Notes: generated by a model not told the origin, from the letters alone. 64,000 nucleotides of DNA from Streptomyces sp. NBC_00513 (GCF_041431415.1 NZ_CP107845.1:6572001-6636000), one strand, 5' to 3'; shown: positions 1 to 8,145, numbered from the stretch's first letter. Translations and numbers: made by a program.

Positions 1-122
1 GTGGTCAGCGAGCCCAGGACGCGGGCGGCGGTGGCGTACTCCTTCGCCTCGAAGAAGAGCCCGGCGCGCGCCCAGCGCTCGGCCGGCGTCCCGTGCTCCA
101 GGTACTCCACCGGCGTGTTCAT
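1..122 (-). CDS. Partial tetratricopeptide-like protein (N-terminus only)
   Basis: The reverse strand opens with ATG at 122 and reads MNTPVEYLEHGTPAERWARA followed by GLFFEAKEYATAARVLGSL before leaving the window. The alternating helical pattern with small and aromatic positions (AERW.RAG.F.EAKEY..AARVL) resembles the first helices of a TPR protein. It is divergent from the pirin gene, with a set of phased repeats between them. Only about 40 codons are visible, so the function is not assignable; the TPR assignment is an inference from the helix pattern. Confidence 0.6.
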   Translation of the reverse strand, partial: MNTPVEYLEHGTPAERWARAGLFFEAKEYATAARVLGSLT

Positions 123-160
123 CGCGTTCCTTCCGCCGTTCCGATGCCTCTGTCCGGTCT

Positions 161-242
161 CCCCCGACAGGGGGACCCGATCTCCCCTACACGGGGGATC
201 CGATCCGCCCGACACGGGAGACCCGACGTGCCCAACACGGGC
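161..242. repeat. Four phased C-loop-G palindromes, ~23-bp period
   Basis: Four short inverted repeats lie in the divergent TPR/pirin intergenic region: CCCCC-GACA-GGGGG (161-174), CCCC-TACAC-GGGG (184-196), CCC-GACAC-GGG (208-218) and GCCC-AACAC-GGGC (230-242). Their centres are about 23 bp apart, roughly two helical turns, so they would face the same side of the DNA. This suggests a multi-site operator for the divergent promoters; the regulator is unknown. Confidence 0.6.
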
Positions 243-298
243 GTTCCACCGAACATTCCATGGAACGCCGGACGCGGCACGGGGCTAAGTTGTGCCCC

Positions 299-1264
299 AT
301 GAGCAATCTCGATCGCCAGCCCGCTCTCTCCGCCTGCGGCGGCCGCGGTTTCGTCGTGGCCGAGCCCGTGCGCGAGCTCCTGAGCCCGCGCACCGTCAAG
401 CTCGGGGAGTCCACCGAGGTCCGCCGCCTGCTGCCCAACCTGGGCCGCCGCATGGTGGGCGCCTGGTGCTTCGTCGACCACTACGGCCCGGACGACATCG
501 CCGACGAGCCCGGCATGCAGGTGGCGCCGCACCCGCACTCCGGGCTCCAGACCGTGAGCTGGCTCCACGAGGGCGAGGTGCTGCACCGCGACAGCGTCGG
601 CAGCCTGGAGACCATCCGCCCGCGCGAGCTCGGCCTGATGACCTCCGGCCGCGGCATCAGCCACTCCGAGGAGAGCCCGCGCCCGCACGCCCGCCTCCTG
701 CACGGCGCGCAACTGTGGGTGGCCCTCCCCGACGCCCACCGCGATGTCGCGCCGCACTTCCAGCACCACGCCGACCTCCCGCAGGTCACCGCCCCCGGCC
801 TGGCCGCGACCGTGATCCTCGGCACCCTGGACGGAGCCACCTCGCCCGGCAGCGCCTACAGCCCGATCGTCGGCGCCGACCTCGCCCTGGCGGCGGGCAC
901 CGAAACCCGGCTCCCGCTCGACCCGGACTTCGAGTACGCGGTCCTGTCGATGTCGGGCGAGGCCACCGTCGACGGCGTCCCGGTCCTGCCCGGCGCCATG
1001 CTCTACCTGGGCTGCGGCCGCACGGAACTCCCCCTGCGGGCGGCCTCGGACGCGGGGCTGATGCTGCTGGGCGGCGAGCCGTTCGAGGAGGAGATCGTCA
1101 TGTTCTGGAACTGGATCGGGCGGAGCAACGAGGAGATCGTCCAGTTCCGCGAGGACTGGACGAACGGCACCCGCTACGGCGAGGTGAAGGGTTACGACGG
1201 CCCCCCGATCCCTGCGCCGCAGCTCCCGCCGGGGCCCTTGAAAGCGCGCGGTCGGGTGCGCTGA
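299..1264 (+). CDS. Pirin family bicupin protein
   Basis: The product is a 321-residue double-cupin protein of the pirin family, whose members act as quercetinase-like dioxygenases or redox co-regulators in the cytoplasm. The N-terminal cupin shows the family landmarks: GAWCFVDHYGP, then the metal-binding HPHSGLQTVSW segment, LHRDSVGS, and LMTSGRGISHSEE. The C-terminal part ends with the typical EEEIVMFWNWIGRSNEEI stretch. I chose the ATG at 299 (MSNLDRQPALS) because it precedes the conserved region directly; an in-frame ATG at 260 would add 13 unconserved residues. It is transcribed away from the TPR-like gene and followed by a perfect hairpin. Family assignment is secure; the substrate is unknown. 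Confidence 0.92.
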   Translation: MSNLDRQPALSACGGRGFVVAEPVRELLSPRTVKLGESTEVRRLLPNLGRRMVGAWCFVDHYGPDDIADEPGMQVAPHPHSGLQTVSWLHEGEVLHRDSVGSLETIRPRELGLMTSGRGISHSEESPRPHARLLHGAQLWVALPDAHRDVAPHFQHHADLPQVTAPGLAATVILGTLDGATSPGSAYSPIVGADLALAAGTETRLPLDPDFEYAVLSMSGEATVDGVPVLPGAMLYLGCGRTELPLRAASDAGLMLLGGEPFEEEIVMFWNWIGRSNEEIVQFREDWTNGTRYGEVKGYDGPPIPAPQLPPGPLKARGRVR

Positions 1265-1320
1265 CCTGCACTCTTCTGGATCGGCTCTCTCAGTCGCGAC
1301 TGACGAAAGAGAGTCCGGAG

Positions 1321-1346
1321 CTCCGGCGGAGATTGCTCCGCCGGAG
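1321..1346 (+). terminator. Hairpin after pirin gene
   Basis: A perfect 11-bp stem CTCCGGCGGAG / CTCCGCCGGAG with an ATTG loop lies 57 bases after the pirin stop, consistent with a transcription terminator. The rest of the 1265-1639 gap shows no gene; a GTCAC-T-GTGAC palindrome sits at 1554-1564 ahead of the NUDIX gene. Confidence 0.65.
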
Positions 1347-1639
1347 GAGCGCCGAGGCCCGCCGGAGGCCCTCTTCGGGCTCCCGTCGTTTCCCATGTGT
1401 GACCAGCTGAGGTCAGCTTTGCCAGGACCAATGCTGACCCGACGCCGACTTTGGTGCCCGGCGTCGCGGAGCGGGGAGAAGGGCGGTCCCATAGTCCTCA
1501 TCTGGGGCAGGATCACCCTCGGGGGAGCGCTCGGCGGTACCTCGCCCATATTCGTCACTGTGACGTGAATTTGCCTGAATCGGGCTACGGTTCATCCGGG
1601 TTCTGCGATGCTGGAGGCCGATCGAGAGGGGCCGCAGCG

Positions 1640-2173
1640 ATGCAGTGGAAGATCCACGGTGAACGTCCGATCTACGAAAACAAGTGGGTGAACCTGTGGC
1701 TCACCGACATCGAGACGCCGGACGGGCACCGCTGGGAACACCACGTCGTCAAGCTCCGCCACCTGGCCGTGGCCGCTGTGGTCAACGATCGCCGAGAGGT
1801 CCTGATGATGTGGCGCCACCGCTTCATCACGGACGCGTGGGCTTGGGAGCTGCCCATGGGTCTGGTGGAGGCGGACGAGACCCCCGGTGAGGCCGCTGCC
1901 CGTGAAGTCCTCGAAGAGACCGGCTGGCGTCCGGGCCCGATGAAGCCTCTGATCTACGCGGAACCGGCGAACGGCATCACGGACTCCCAGCACCACTTGT
2001 TCCGCGCGGACGGTGCGACGTATGACGGGCCTCCGACCGAGAAGAACGAGTCGGACCGGGTCGAATGGATCCCGCTGGCAAACATCCGGGGCATGATCGA
2101 CCGCCGTGAGATCGTCAGCAGCGGTGCTCTGGTCGGCCTCCTCTACGTCCTGATGGACGAAGGGGTTCGCTGA
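1640..2173 (+). CDS. NUDIX hydrolase
   Basis: This 177-residue protein hydrolyses a nucleoside diphosphate linked to some moiety. The full NUDIX box is at residues 74-96 and fits GX5EX7REUXEEXGU exactly: G, E seven residues before REVLEETGW. The overall shape (N-terminal ENKWVNLWLTDIETPDG, then the beta strand VVKLRHLAVAAVV, then QHHLFRADGA) resembles ADP-ribose pyrophosphatase-type members; the exact substrate cannot be read. The start ATG at 1640 begins the conserved domain. The 3' end overlaps by 31 bases, tail to tail, with the XRE regulator gene on the other strand, a linkage that suggests functional pairing. Confidence 0.92.
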   Translation: MQWKIHGERPIYENKWVNLWLTDIETPDGHRWEHHVVKLRHLAVAAVVNDRREVLMMWRHRFITDAWAWELPMGLVEADETPGEAAAREVLEETGWRPGPMKPLIYAEPANGITDSQHHLFRADGATYDGPPTEKNESDRVEWIPLANIRGMIDRREIVSSGALVGLLYVLMDEGVR

Positions 2174-3495
2174 ACCGGCGGGGGAAGCGTCGCCCGTAGG
2201 CGTGCCTCGAAGGCAACCGCGGCCGGCACCTCGCGATAGGGCGCAAGCTGCTCGTAGAACTCGCGAAGGTGCCCGGTCACCCGCTCCGACGACACCGCTG
2301 CGGCGGGCACCAGCGCCTCCATCGCCGTGTGACAGGCCTGGTCGAGCTTCCCCCGCTGGAGCTGAGTACGGGCAAGCCAGAAGGCATGGAATGCTCGGCC
2401 GCGCTGGTTCGCAGGGTCCTCGCGCGCCAGCGCGTCCGCGATCAATGGTTCGGCGATCGCCGCCTCGCCGAGACGGCCGTGCGCAATGCCCGTGTCCACG
2501 ATGAGCTTCGGCTCGTCGAAGTAGGTCACCCAGGCCGGGTCCGGGTCACCCTCGTGGATGCGCTCGAACTGGCTGTGGGCCTCCGAGATCGCGGTGTGCG
2601 TAGCCTTCCTGTCCCCCAAGGCCGCGTGGGCGAAGGCTTCGCGCATGGCCAGCATCGCCCGCACCCTCGGTGTCGTTCCGGCACGGGCCTGGTCCTGGGC
2701 GGCAGACACCAGGGCAAGCGCGTCCGCCGGCTTGTCCTGGTAGGTCGCTTGGAGGCTCATGCAGGCCAGCACGTTCGCCATGAATGGATGGTCGTCGATC
2801 TCCCTGGCCAGTTGCAGAGATTCCGAGAAGTACGCGCGGGCCTGCTGGTACTGCCGAGCATCGAAGTACGTCCATCCGGTCAGTCGCGCCAACTCCGCCG
2901 CGACGCCGTACAGACCATGCTGTATCGGTGTCGGCCGCCTGTCCTTCAACAGCCCTTCGACGTAGCGGAGCTGGCCTACGACGGCCGGGCGAAGGGTCTC
3001 TCCACCGTGCTCGTCGTCGCGTCGCCAATAGTCCTCGATCGAGGACCGGAGCGCCTGGAGGGTGGAGGGGCTCGGATTGGTCCCGGCGGCCATGGCGAGG
3101 ATGCTGTCCACCTCCACCCCGGGTAAGGCAGCAAGCGGTCCGGGTCCAGCGGGCGGGTGGACCGGCTCGGGTGGCTCGCGCTCGGCCACCGCGAGCGCAG
3201 CCGGCGTTTCCCACTCCCGTCGGGAAAGCCCGAGCATGTGCCCGGGGATGCGCAAGCCGTCGGCAATTCGCTCGATCACGTCCATGTGGAGGAGCTGCCG
3301 CTGGCCCGCGATCACCTCGCCCACCCGACTGGGCGTCAGCTCGCACTGGCGCGCGATCATGGACGGATAGATGCCTGCCCGGGCCTTGACCAGACGAAAG
3401 ACCCTCGCGAAGTCGCGTACGCGGCACGCGTCGATCATCTCGGAGTCGGTGAGCAGGCTTGCCGGCAGTTCCTTCGTATGACGTGACTCGGGCAT
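2143..3495 (-). CDS. XRE-type regulator with C-terminal TPR-like region
   Basis: A 450-residue protein with a Cro/C1-type helix-turn-helix at about residues 28-95 (RVFRLVKARAGIYPSMIARQ, then LTPSRVGEVIAGQRQL, then IERIADGLRIPGHML). The remainder, from about residue 125, is alpha-helical with TPR-like pairs such as ARLTGWTYFDARQYQQARAY and ARAYFSESLQLAREIDD. This is the architecture of large streptomycete XRE regulators that sense a small ligand or peptide through the TPR domain. It is convergent with the NUDIX gene. Directly upstream, shared with the divergent 99-aa gene, is a perfect 19-bp palindrome (3552-3570), likely its own operator. The ligand and regulon are unknown. Confidence 0.88.
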   Translation of the reverse strand: MPESRHTKELPASLLTDSEMIDACRVRDFARVFRLVKARAGIYPSMIARQCELTPSRVGEVIAGQRQLLHMDVIERIADGLRIPGHMLGLSRREWETPAALAVAEREPPEPVHPPAGPGPLAALPGVEVDSILAMAAGTNPSPSTLQALRSSIEDYWRRDDEHGGETLRPAVVGQLRYVEGLLKDRRPTPIQHGLYGVAAELARLTGWTYFDARQYQQARAYFSESLQLAREIDDHPFMANVLACMSLQATYQDKPADALALVSAAQDQARAGTTPRVRAMLAMREAFAHAALGDRKATHTAISEAHSQFERIHEGDPDPAWVTYFDEPKLIVDTGIAHGRLGEAAIAEPLIADALAREDPANQRGRAFHAFWLARTQLQRGKLDQACHTAMEALVPAAAVSSERVTGHLREFYEQLAPYREVPAAVAFEARLRATLPPPVQRTPSSIRT

Positions 3496-3551
3496 CGGAC
3501 ATGCTCCGGAGGAAGGCTACAGATCGCTGCGGGGTTTCAACGGACCGTGAT

Positions 3552-3570
3552 GTTACCCAAGTTGGGTAAC
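3552..3570. promoter_or_regulatory. Perfect 19-bp palindrome, probable XRE operator
   Basis: GTTACCCAA-G-TTGGGTAAC is a perfect inverted repeat with 9-bp arms around one base. It lies 57 bp upstream of the XRE regulator and 47 bp upstream of the divergent small gene. Position and symmetry suit autoregulation by a dimeric HTH protein. Confidence 0.7.
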
Positions 3571-3617
3571 CCGCTGAGCCTTTCTGCCTCATCGTCCTGA
3601 TCGCGATCCTTCTGCAC

Positions 3618-3917
3618 ATGGCGAAGCGACCGAGGATGACTGCCTTGCATGATGCGGCAGGCACTCCTGACACAGAGCGAATGGCCCTCAGTGGAACCTC
3701 TGACCTGGGCAGAGAGCCCCGCGTTCTGATGAGCATCCGGGTGTCGCGGGACTCGGGCCGGACGTGGTCGCCGAGCATGCGGGTCCTGGAAGGCGACCCG
3801 TTCGACATCCTCTCCAATCCAGGCCGCTACCCCCCGTGCGAGTGCCCCCGCTGTGGCGGTACGTCGTCGGCGGCTCGTGCCCTTCGGCTGGCGCCCATCG
3901 AACCGGGGGCGGCGTAG
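3618..3917 (+). CDS. Small conserved-looking protein of unknown function
   Basis: A 99-codon frame ending in SIRVSRDSGRTWSPSMRVLE, then GDPFDILSNPGRYPPCECPRC. The C-terminal CxCPRCGG resembles one half of a zinc ribbon. The start is uncertain: ATG 3618, ATG 3681 (preceded by GAGCGA) and ATG 3729 (MSIRVSRDS) are all in frame, and the conserved-looking part begins near 3729. It is divergent from the XRE regulator across the palindrome, so it is probably controlled by it. No function can be assigned. Confidence 0.6.
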   Translation: MAKRPRMTALHDAAGTPDTERMALSGTSDLGREPRVLMSIRVSRDSGRTWSPSMRVLEGDPFDILSNPGRYPPCECPRCGGTSSAARALRLAPIEPGAA

Positions 3918-4077
3918 TGGCCGCGTTCCGCCGTTGAAGGCTCCCTTAGAAAGGGAGCCCCGGGTACGTAGTCGAGTACGGCGGGGCTGGCGCCAACAGC
4001 TCGCCGTATTCGTCTACGCCGCCGCAGTCACCGTCTTGGTGGTCGTCCTGGCCGTCGCCGGTGATCCCAGCCGCTGA
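3853..4077 (+). CDS. Possible small membrane protein
   Basis: A frame with a GTG start at 3853 encodes 74 residues: a very basic N-terminal half, then one hydrophobic segment (LAVFVYAAAVTVLVVVLAVAG). It overlaps the end of the preceding gene in a different frame, and the hairpin at 3939-3959 lies inside it, which argues against it. It could be a chance reading frame; listed because the membrane segment is convincing. Confidence 0.3.
   Translation: MAVRRRRLVPFGWRPSNRGRRSGRVPPLKAPLEREPRVRSRVRRGWRQQLAVFVYAAAVTVLVVVLAVAGDPSR
3939..3959 (+). terminator. Hairpin after the 99-aa gene
   Basis: A perfect 9-bp stem GGCTCCCTT / AAGGGAGCC with a 3-base AGA loop starts 22 bases after the stop of the small gene. 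This is terminator-like, although the loop is tight and no T-run follows. Confidence 0.55.
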
Positions 4078-4234
4078 CCGTCAACCAGCTCCCGGAAGCC
4101 CCGCTCGTTCGAACCGTGGCCTCGCGCCACCCTCCATCTCCTCACTGACCCGCATAGCGGAGTTGGTGAGGCATGCCCCATAGGGGCCGGGCCGGCACCC
4201 GTCGGCCCTGGACTTCCACGAATTGGAGACACGC

Positions 4235-4390
4235 ATGGCAGCACAGAAGGAAGACCTGCTGATCGGCGTCGAGAGCCTGATCAAGGTCCAGGACCGCTTC
4301 ACCGCTGCGGCGGCCGAGTCCGACTCCACGGGCACCTCCGCGGGTGACGACGGCGAGAACCGCGACGGCTTGAACCTCCCGCAGGAGTAG
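4235..4390 (+). CDS. 51-aa peptide, candidate RiPP precursor
   Basis: ATG at 4235, with GGAGA 6 bases upstream, opens a 51-codon frame starting MAAQKEDLLIGVESLIKVQD and ending GENRDGLNLPQE. The N-terminal half looks like an amphipathic helix suited to a leader; the C-terminal half is Ser/Thr/Gly/Asp-rich and acidic without Cys. It is followed by a hairpin and then by a JmjC-type oxygenase and an aldo/keto reductase. A short leader-like peptide, then a terminator, then tailoring enzymes is the layout of many RiPP clusters. No known precursor family is recognised; it could instead be a small regulatory or structural protein. Confidence 0.6.
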   Translation: MAAQKEDLLIGVESLIKVQDRFTAAAAESDSTGTSAGDDGENRDGLNLPQE

Positions 4391-4416
4391 CGCCGCCAGA
4401 ACACCGCAGCACCAAC

Positions 4417-4448
4417 CCGGGGGCCCGTCATTCACGGCTGGCCCCCGG
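4417..4448 (+). terminator. Attenuator-like hairpin between peptide and oxygenase genes
   Basis: CCGGGGGCC (4417-4425) pairs with GGCCCCCGG (4440-4448) across a 14-base loop. It sits 26 bases after the peptide stop and 32 bases before the oxygenase start, and would allow more transcript of the peptide than of the enzymes. Confidence 0.6.
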
Positions 4449-4480
4449 CCTTCACCCCATGACGTCGACTGGAGGAAGAC

Positions 4481-5692
4481 GTGGACCACCACTTCGTCAG
4501 CGCAATGGAGAAAGCTCTCGGCTGGGACGGACCCGGTGCACTCGGAGCCGCTTTCGCCCGGGGGACGATCGAGGACCTCGATCTGCTCGATCGCCTGCTG
4601 AACCCCAGGAAGCTGCTGGACCTGGTGATGCGCCGCAGCGTCACCACGCCCCAGTTCCGAATCTTCCAGGACGGGGCTGAACTGCACCCCGGCCGGTACA
4701 TCCAGCCCTCCGTCACCCGGCGGGGACAGGCCATCCCCATGGCCGACATGCGCCGCGTCGGCGGGCTGATGCGCGAGGGCTGCACCATGGTCCTGGACGA
4801 GCTCGACTTCTTCGACCCGGCCATGGAGGCCACCTGTCGCGCGCTCCAGTGGTGGGCCCGCGAGCTGGTACAGGTGAACGCCTACCTGACCACCCAGGAC
4901 GCCAGCGGCTTCAAGCTTCACTGGGACGACCACGACACCGTGATCGTCCAGCTTGCCGGCCGCAAGAGCTGGGAAGTCCGCGGTGCCTCCCGGAAGGCTC
5001 CGATGTACCGCGACTCCGCTCCTAATGCTGAGCCCAGCGAGGAAATCGTGTGGCAGGGAGTCATGGAGCCCGGCGACGTGATGCACATCCCGCGCGGCTT
5101 CTGGCACCAGGCCACCCGGGACGACCAGGGTGACGGCTACAGCCTGCATGCCACCTTCGGCATCGTGAAGCGCGTCGGCGTGAACTGGTTGGCCTGGCTC
5201 GCCGACCAGGCCCGCACCAAGGATCTGTTCCGTTACGACCTGGACCGCTGGAACTCTCCGGGCCAGTGGGAGGGGCAGCAGCAGCTCCTGGCCGACGCCG
5301 TCGCCGAGATGGCTAGGCAGCTGACTCCGCAGAAGTTTCTGCATGCGCGCGAGCGGGAGCGCCTGGCTGCCCGGCACGTCCCGGCCACCGGCCTGTTCGG
5401 CAGGTCCGAGGCCGTCGTGTGCGTCACGGACTTCGAGCCCGTGATCGAGCAGCACCACGACACCGTGGAGGTCCTTGCCGCAGGCAAGAAACTCACGTTC
5501 GCCGGCAAGGCGTATCCGGCCCTCGCCCTGCTGCTGAGCGGCCACCCCGTCAACATCGCCGACGCCGCCGAGAAGACCGGCCTGGACGTGGAGCAGCTCG
5601 CCGAGATCCTGCTGAAGGAGGAACTGTGCACGGAGCTGACCCCCGCCTTGTCCTCGGCCTTCACCGGTCTCGTCACGACCGCGGCCTCCTGA
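4481..5692 (+). CDS. JmjC/cupin-4 Fe(II)/2-oxoglutarate oxygenase
   Basis: A 403-residue protein of the JmjC-like cupin family that includes bacterial ribosomal oxygenases. The iron triad is intact: H147 and D149 in LHWDDHD and H209 in PRGFWHQ. The downstream strand pattern (DTVIVQLAGRKSWEVRG; EPGDVMHIPRGFWHQ) fits the double-stranded beta-helix. The C-terminal 80 residues look like the winged-helix region of that family. GTG at 4481 is preceded by GGAGGAA. In RoxA/YcfD relatives the substrate is a ribosomal protein side chain; beside a 51-aa peptide gene, peptide hydroxylation is a reasonable alternative, but this is inference. The next gene starts inside this one. Confidence 0.88.
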   Translation: MDHHFVSAMEKALGWDGPGALGAAFARGTIEDLDLLDRLLNPRKLLDLVMRRSVTTPQFRIFQDGAELHPGRYIQPSVTRRGQAIPMADMRRVGGLMREGCTMVLDELDFFDPAMEATCRALQWWARELVQVNAYLTTQDASGFKLHWDDHDTVIVQLAGRKSWEVRGASRKAPMYRDSAPNAEPSEEIVWQGVMEPGDVMHIPRGFWHQATRDDQGDGYSLHATFGIVKRVGVNWLAWLADQARTKDLFRYDLDRWNSPGQWEGQQQLLADAVAEMARQLTPQKFLHARERERLAARHVPATGLFGRSEAVVCVTDFEPVIEQHHDTVEVLAAGKKLTFAGKAYPALALLLSGHPVNIADAAEKTGLDVEQLAEILLKEELCTELTPALSSAFTGLVTTAAS

Positions 5693-6471
5693 CGGCCGCA
5701 CTTGATCTCGGGGTCACTGCCCTGGACACTGCGGCCCCCTACCTCGGCTTCCGTTCGCACACCACGCTGTCCGAGACGGCGGCTGATCTGCTGCCGAAGT
5801 TCACCCTCTCCACGAAGGTGGGATTCTTCCCGGGCGCCGGAGGTGTTGAGCACTCGCTCGATCCGGGCCGACTGCGCCTCGCCGTCGAGGAGGCTGCCCG
5901 GGAGCTCGGCAGGGAACCTGACACGGTGCTCCTCCACAACCCGGAGCGGAGCCTCACGGGCCTGTCCCTGGCCGATGACCACGCCCTCTTCGGCGGTGCA
6001 TGCGCGGCGCTGGCCGAGGCCGCCCGCGACGGTCTGTGCCAGGACTGGGGTGTGGCTTCCTGGGACCCCCGGCTGCTCAGCAGGGCCAGGGTGGAGGATC
6101 TGCCGTCTCCGGACGTCTTGATGGTCCGGGCCGGGTTCCTCGTGGGGATCGACCTTCTCGATCTCGTGGCCGTCCTACGCGAGGTCTGGAAGGTGGGTGA
6201 GACGTGGGGCATGAGCCCCTTCGGCGGTGGCCATGGGAAGGTGTGGGAAGAGTTCGACCCCCGGCCGTTCCTGCGACCGCATCATGGGGATCTGTCGCGC
6301 ATCCAGGCGGCGTTCCGAACCTCGTTCCATTTGCCCAGTGCTACGGCTGTGGCGGTCGGTACGGACGCCTCCGGCCACCTGGCTGAACTGGTCCAGGCGC
6401 TGAGCGCGGAGGTGGACACCGACGCTGTCAGTCAGTACCTCCACGCCCTCCATTCACGCCGTCAGAACTGA
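5626..6471 (+). CDS. Aldo/keto reductase family protein
   Basis: 281 residues of a TIM-barrel NADPH-dependent oxidoreductase. The family tetrad can be seen in order: D and Y in ALDTAAPYLG, K in TLSTKVGF, H in VLLHNPE. Late barrel features (GVASWDPRLL, and FHLPSATAVAVGTDASGHL near the cofactor site) agree. The start is GTG 5626, preceded by AAGGAGGA; this places 67 bases inside the oxygenase gene and gives the usual short N-terminus (RLVLGLHRSRHDRGLLTAAL). Such overlap implies translational coupling with the oxygenase. At 281 aa it is slightly shorter than typical family members. The substrate is unknown. Confidence 0.87.
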   Translation: MHGADPRLVLGLHRSRHDRGLLTAALDLGVTALDTAAPYLGFRSHTTLSETAADLLPKFTLSTKVGFFPGAGGVEHSLDPGRLRLAVEEAARELGREPDTVLLHNPERSLTGLSLADDHALFGGACAALAEAARDGLCQDWGVASWDPRLLSRARVEDLPSPDVLMVRAGFLVGIDLLDLVAVLREVWKVGETWGMSPFGGGHGKVWEEFDPRPFLRPHHGDLSRIQAAFRTSFHLPSATAVAVGTDASGHLAELVQALSAEVDTDAVSQYLHALHSRRQN

Positions 6472-7319
6472 AGCTCGGCCACTAGGCGCTCGGCTTCCTT
6501 CCGAGCAGGCGCCAGCAGGGGGTCCTCGTCGTACGCGTGGGGCCCGACGATCTTCGACAGGAAGAAGAGCGACATCAGCTTGCCGTCTCGGCTCTCCAAG
6601 TCCGCACGCAGTTCCTGCTGGACGCGGTCCGCGAGCGCCGGGACGGCAAGCGCATTGCCCCACAGGGTCGCGGCATCCAAGCCCCGGGGAGCCATGCCCC
6701 AGTCCTCCCAGTCGATGATCGAGAACTCCGGCCCCATCACGTTGGCCCAGGTCAGATCCGCATGAGCCGGCACCCATCGCTCGATTCGCGCATCGGTGAC
6801 ACTGGGGAAGACCTCCCCGAGGGCCTGGGCAACCCCCTCCTGCGTGATCGTCACAGTGTCAGGCGTCGCGATCCGTGGCGTCTGCTGCGCGGCAAGCGCG
6901 TCCAGCGAAGAGGTCAGCGCCTCCCACCACGAATCCGGCAGGCCAGGGTCTTCGAGTACCAGGGCACCCTTGCCGACAGGTGGCGAGGCAATCAGCTCAA
7001 GCTCATCCGCGCGCCACATCACCGGCTCGCCCAACTGGCGCCACGCCACGCCCTGGTACCACTCGGGCATCGCGACCCCCTGTAGCACGGCGGCGGCCTC
7101 GGTACCGTTCCAGCCCTGCGAGCCGATCCGCTCGAATCCCCGCCGCTCGATGCGCACCCAAGTACTCCGCTCGGTACGGCCGCCCAAGGACCTGCGCTTG
7201 CGTACCAGTGATTGCCGATCCAGTTGCACGTTGAGGGCCTTCTCCACGCGCTCCAGCACGTCTTCCACGGGCTGACGGCGTAGATCCACCTGGGCGGCAA
7301 CGGGCAGGGATCCAGCCAT
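6462..7319 (-). CDS. Aminoglycoside phosphotransferase-like kinase
   Basis: 285 residues with the protein-kinase-like APH signature: the catalytic loop HADLTWANV (HxDxxxxN) and the metal-binding IIDWEDWG. The N-terminus (KALNVQLDRQSLVRKRRSLGGRTERSTWVRIERR) corresponds to the nucleotide-binding lobe. The start ATG 7319 follows GAGGAGGT. It converges on the aldo/keto reductase, overlapping its end by 10 bases. Members phosphorylate small molecules or confer antibiotic resistance; whether this belongs to the peptide cluster or is a stand-alone kinase is not decidable here. Confidence 0.85.
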   Translation of the reverse strand: MAGSLPVAAQVDLRRQPVEDVLERVEKALNVQLDRQSLVRKRRSLGGRTERSTWVRIERRGFERIGSQGWNGTEAAAVLQGVAMPEWYQGVAWRQLGEPVMWRADELELIASPPVGKGALVLEDPGLPDSWWEALTSSLDALAAQQTPRIATPDTVTITQEGVAQALGEVFPSVTDARIERWVPAHADLTWANVMGPEFSIIDWEDWGMAPRGLDAATLWGNALAVPALADRVQQELRADLESRDGKLMSLFFLSKIVGPHAYDEDPLLAPARKEAERLVAELQF

Positions 7320-7470
7320 GGTGACCTCCTCGGCGAACGGATGACCGTAGCAGGAAAAGCCCCGCCGACACGATCCGTCCGTCGACACGGAGCACGTCGA
7401 GCCCGCGTAGATCCGTTGTCTTGCGGTCGTTGCCGTCCGGGCCGTTGAGGTTGATGAACACGATGGTCGG

Positions 7471-7892
7471 TCAGGATGCGCGGATCTGGGTGTCGAGCAC
7501 GGCCGTGATGGCCTCGATGTTCCCGGCGGCGAACTCGGCCAGCTCCGGCGGCATCAGGTTGAGCTGCCGTAGTGTCTCCGTGTTGAACGGGACGCGCACG
7601 ACCTCGTAGCTGCCTCGCTCGGGCTCATCGAACTCGGTACCCGTACGCGCCTCGATGTCCAGGCGGCGTTGCTCGTGACGGACGCCCGCCTCCGCGAGTC
7701 GAACGTCGAATCGAAGGCGCGGCAGCGCGTCGTAGGCACGAGCAGGTACGGCGCCCCTGAACCCGCGACCGAGTGGGGGCCGGTCTGCCCCGCTGCGAGG
7801 ACGTCGTGCGGGGTGAGGGCGTCGAGGCTGTCGAACACGTAGAAGACCGCCACCATCCACCTGGCCGGACTCCACCTCGCCGCCCTCTTCAT
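7471..7892 (-). pseudogene. Probably frameshifted remnant of unknown gene
   Basis: The C-terminal frame (to the stop at 7471) reads like real protein (DALPRLRFDVRLAEAGVRHE and SYEVVRVPFNTETLRQLNLM). The plausible N-terminus from ATG 7892 (MKRAARWSPARWMVAVFYVF, then DSLDALTPHDVLAAG) lies in another frame, with the change somewhere near 7750-7800. Neither piece has a good ribosome site. The family is not recognised. It may be a genuine frameshift or two unrelated chance frames. Confidence 0.45.
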
Positions 7893-8145
7893 CTGGTCAG
7901 CCAGATGATCCGAAGGAGACGGCTTGGTCCGGTGGCCTTGTCCGGCGCTGTGTCCGGTCAGCCCTGTACAGGTCGATGGACAGCCCCGAGGCCTGGCTGT
8001 TGACCTTGCCCCGAAGGTAGGCCAGATTGCGATATTTGGAGTACTGGCGACATGTCGTGATTGATAATCAGATATAACTACGCATACAACGTTCCTCGCA
8101 GCTCGAACCGGGACACTCCCTGATCGGGTCGTTCGAGGAGGATCC

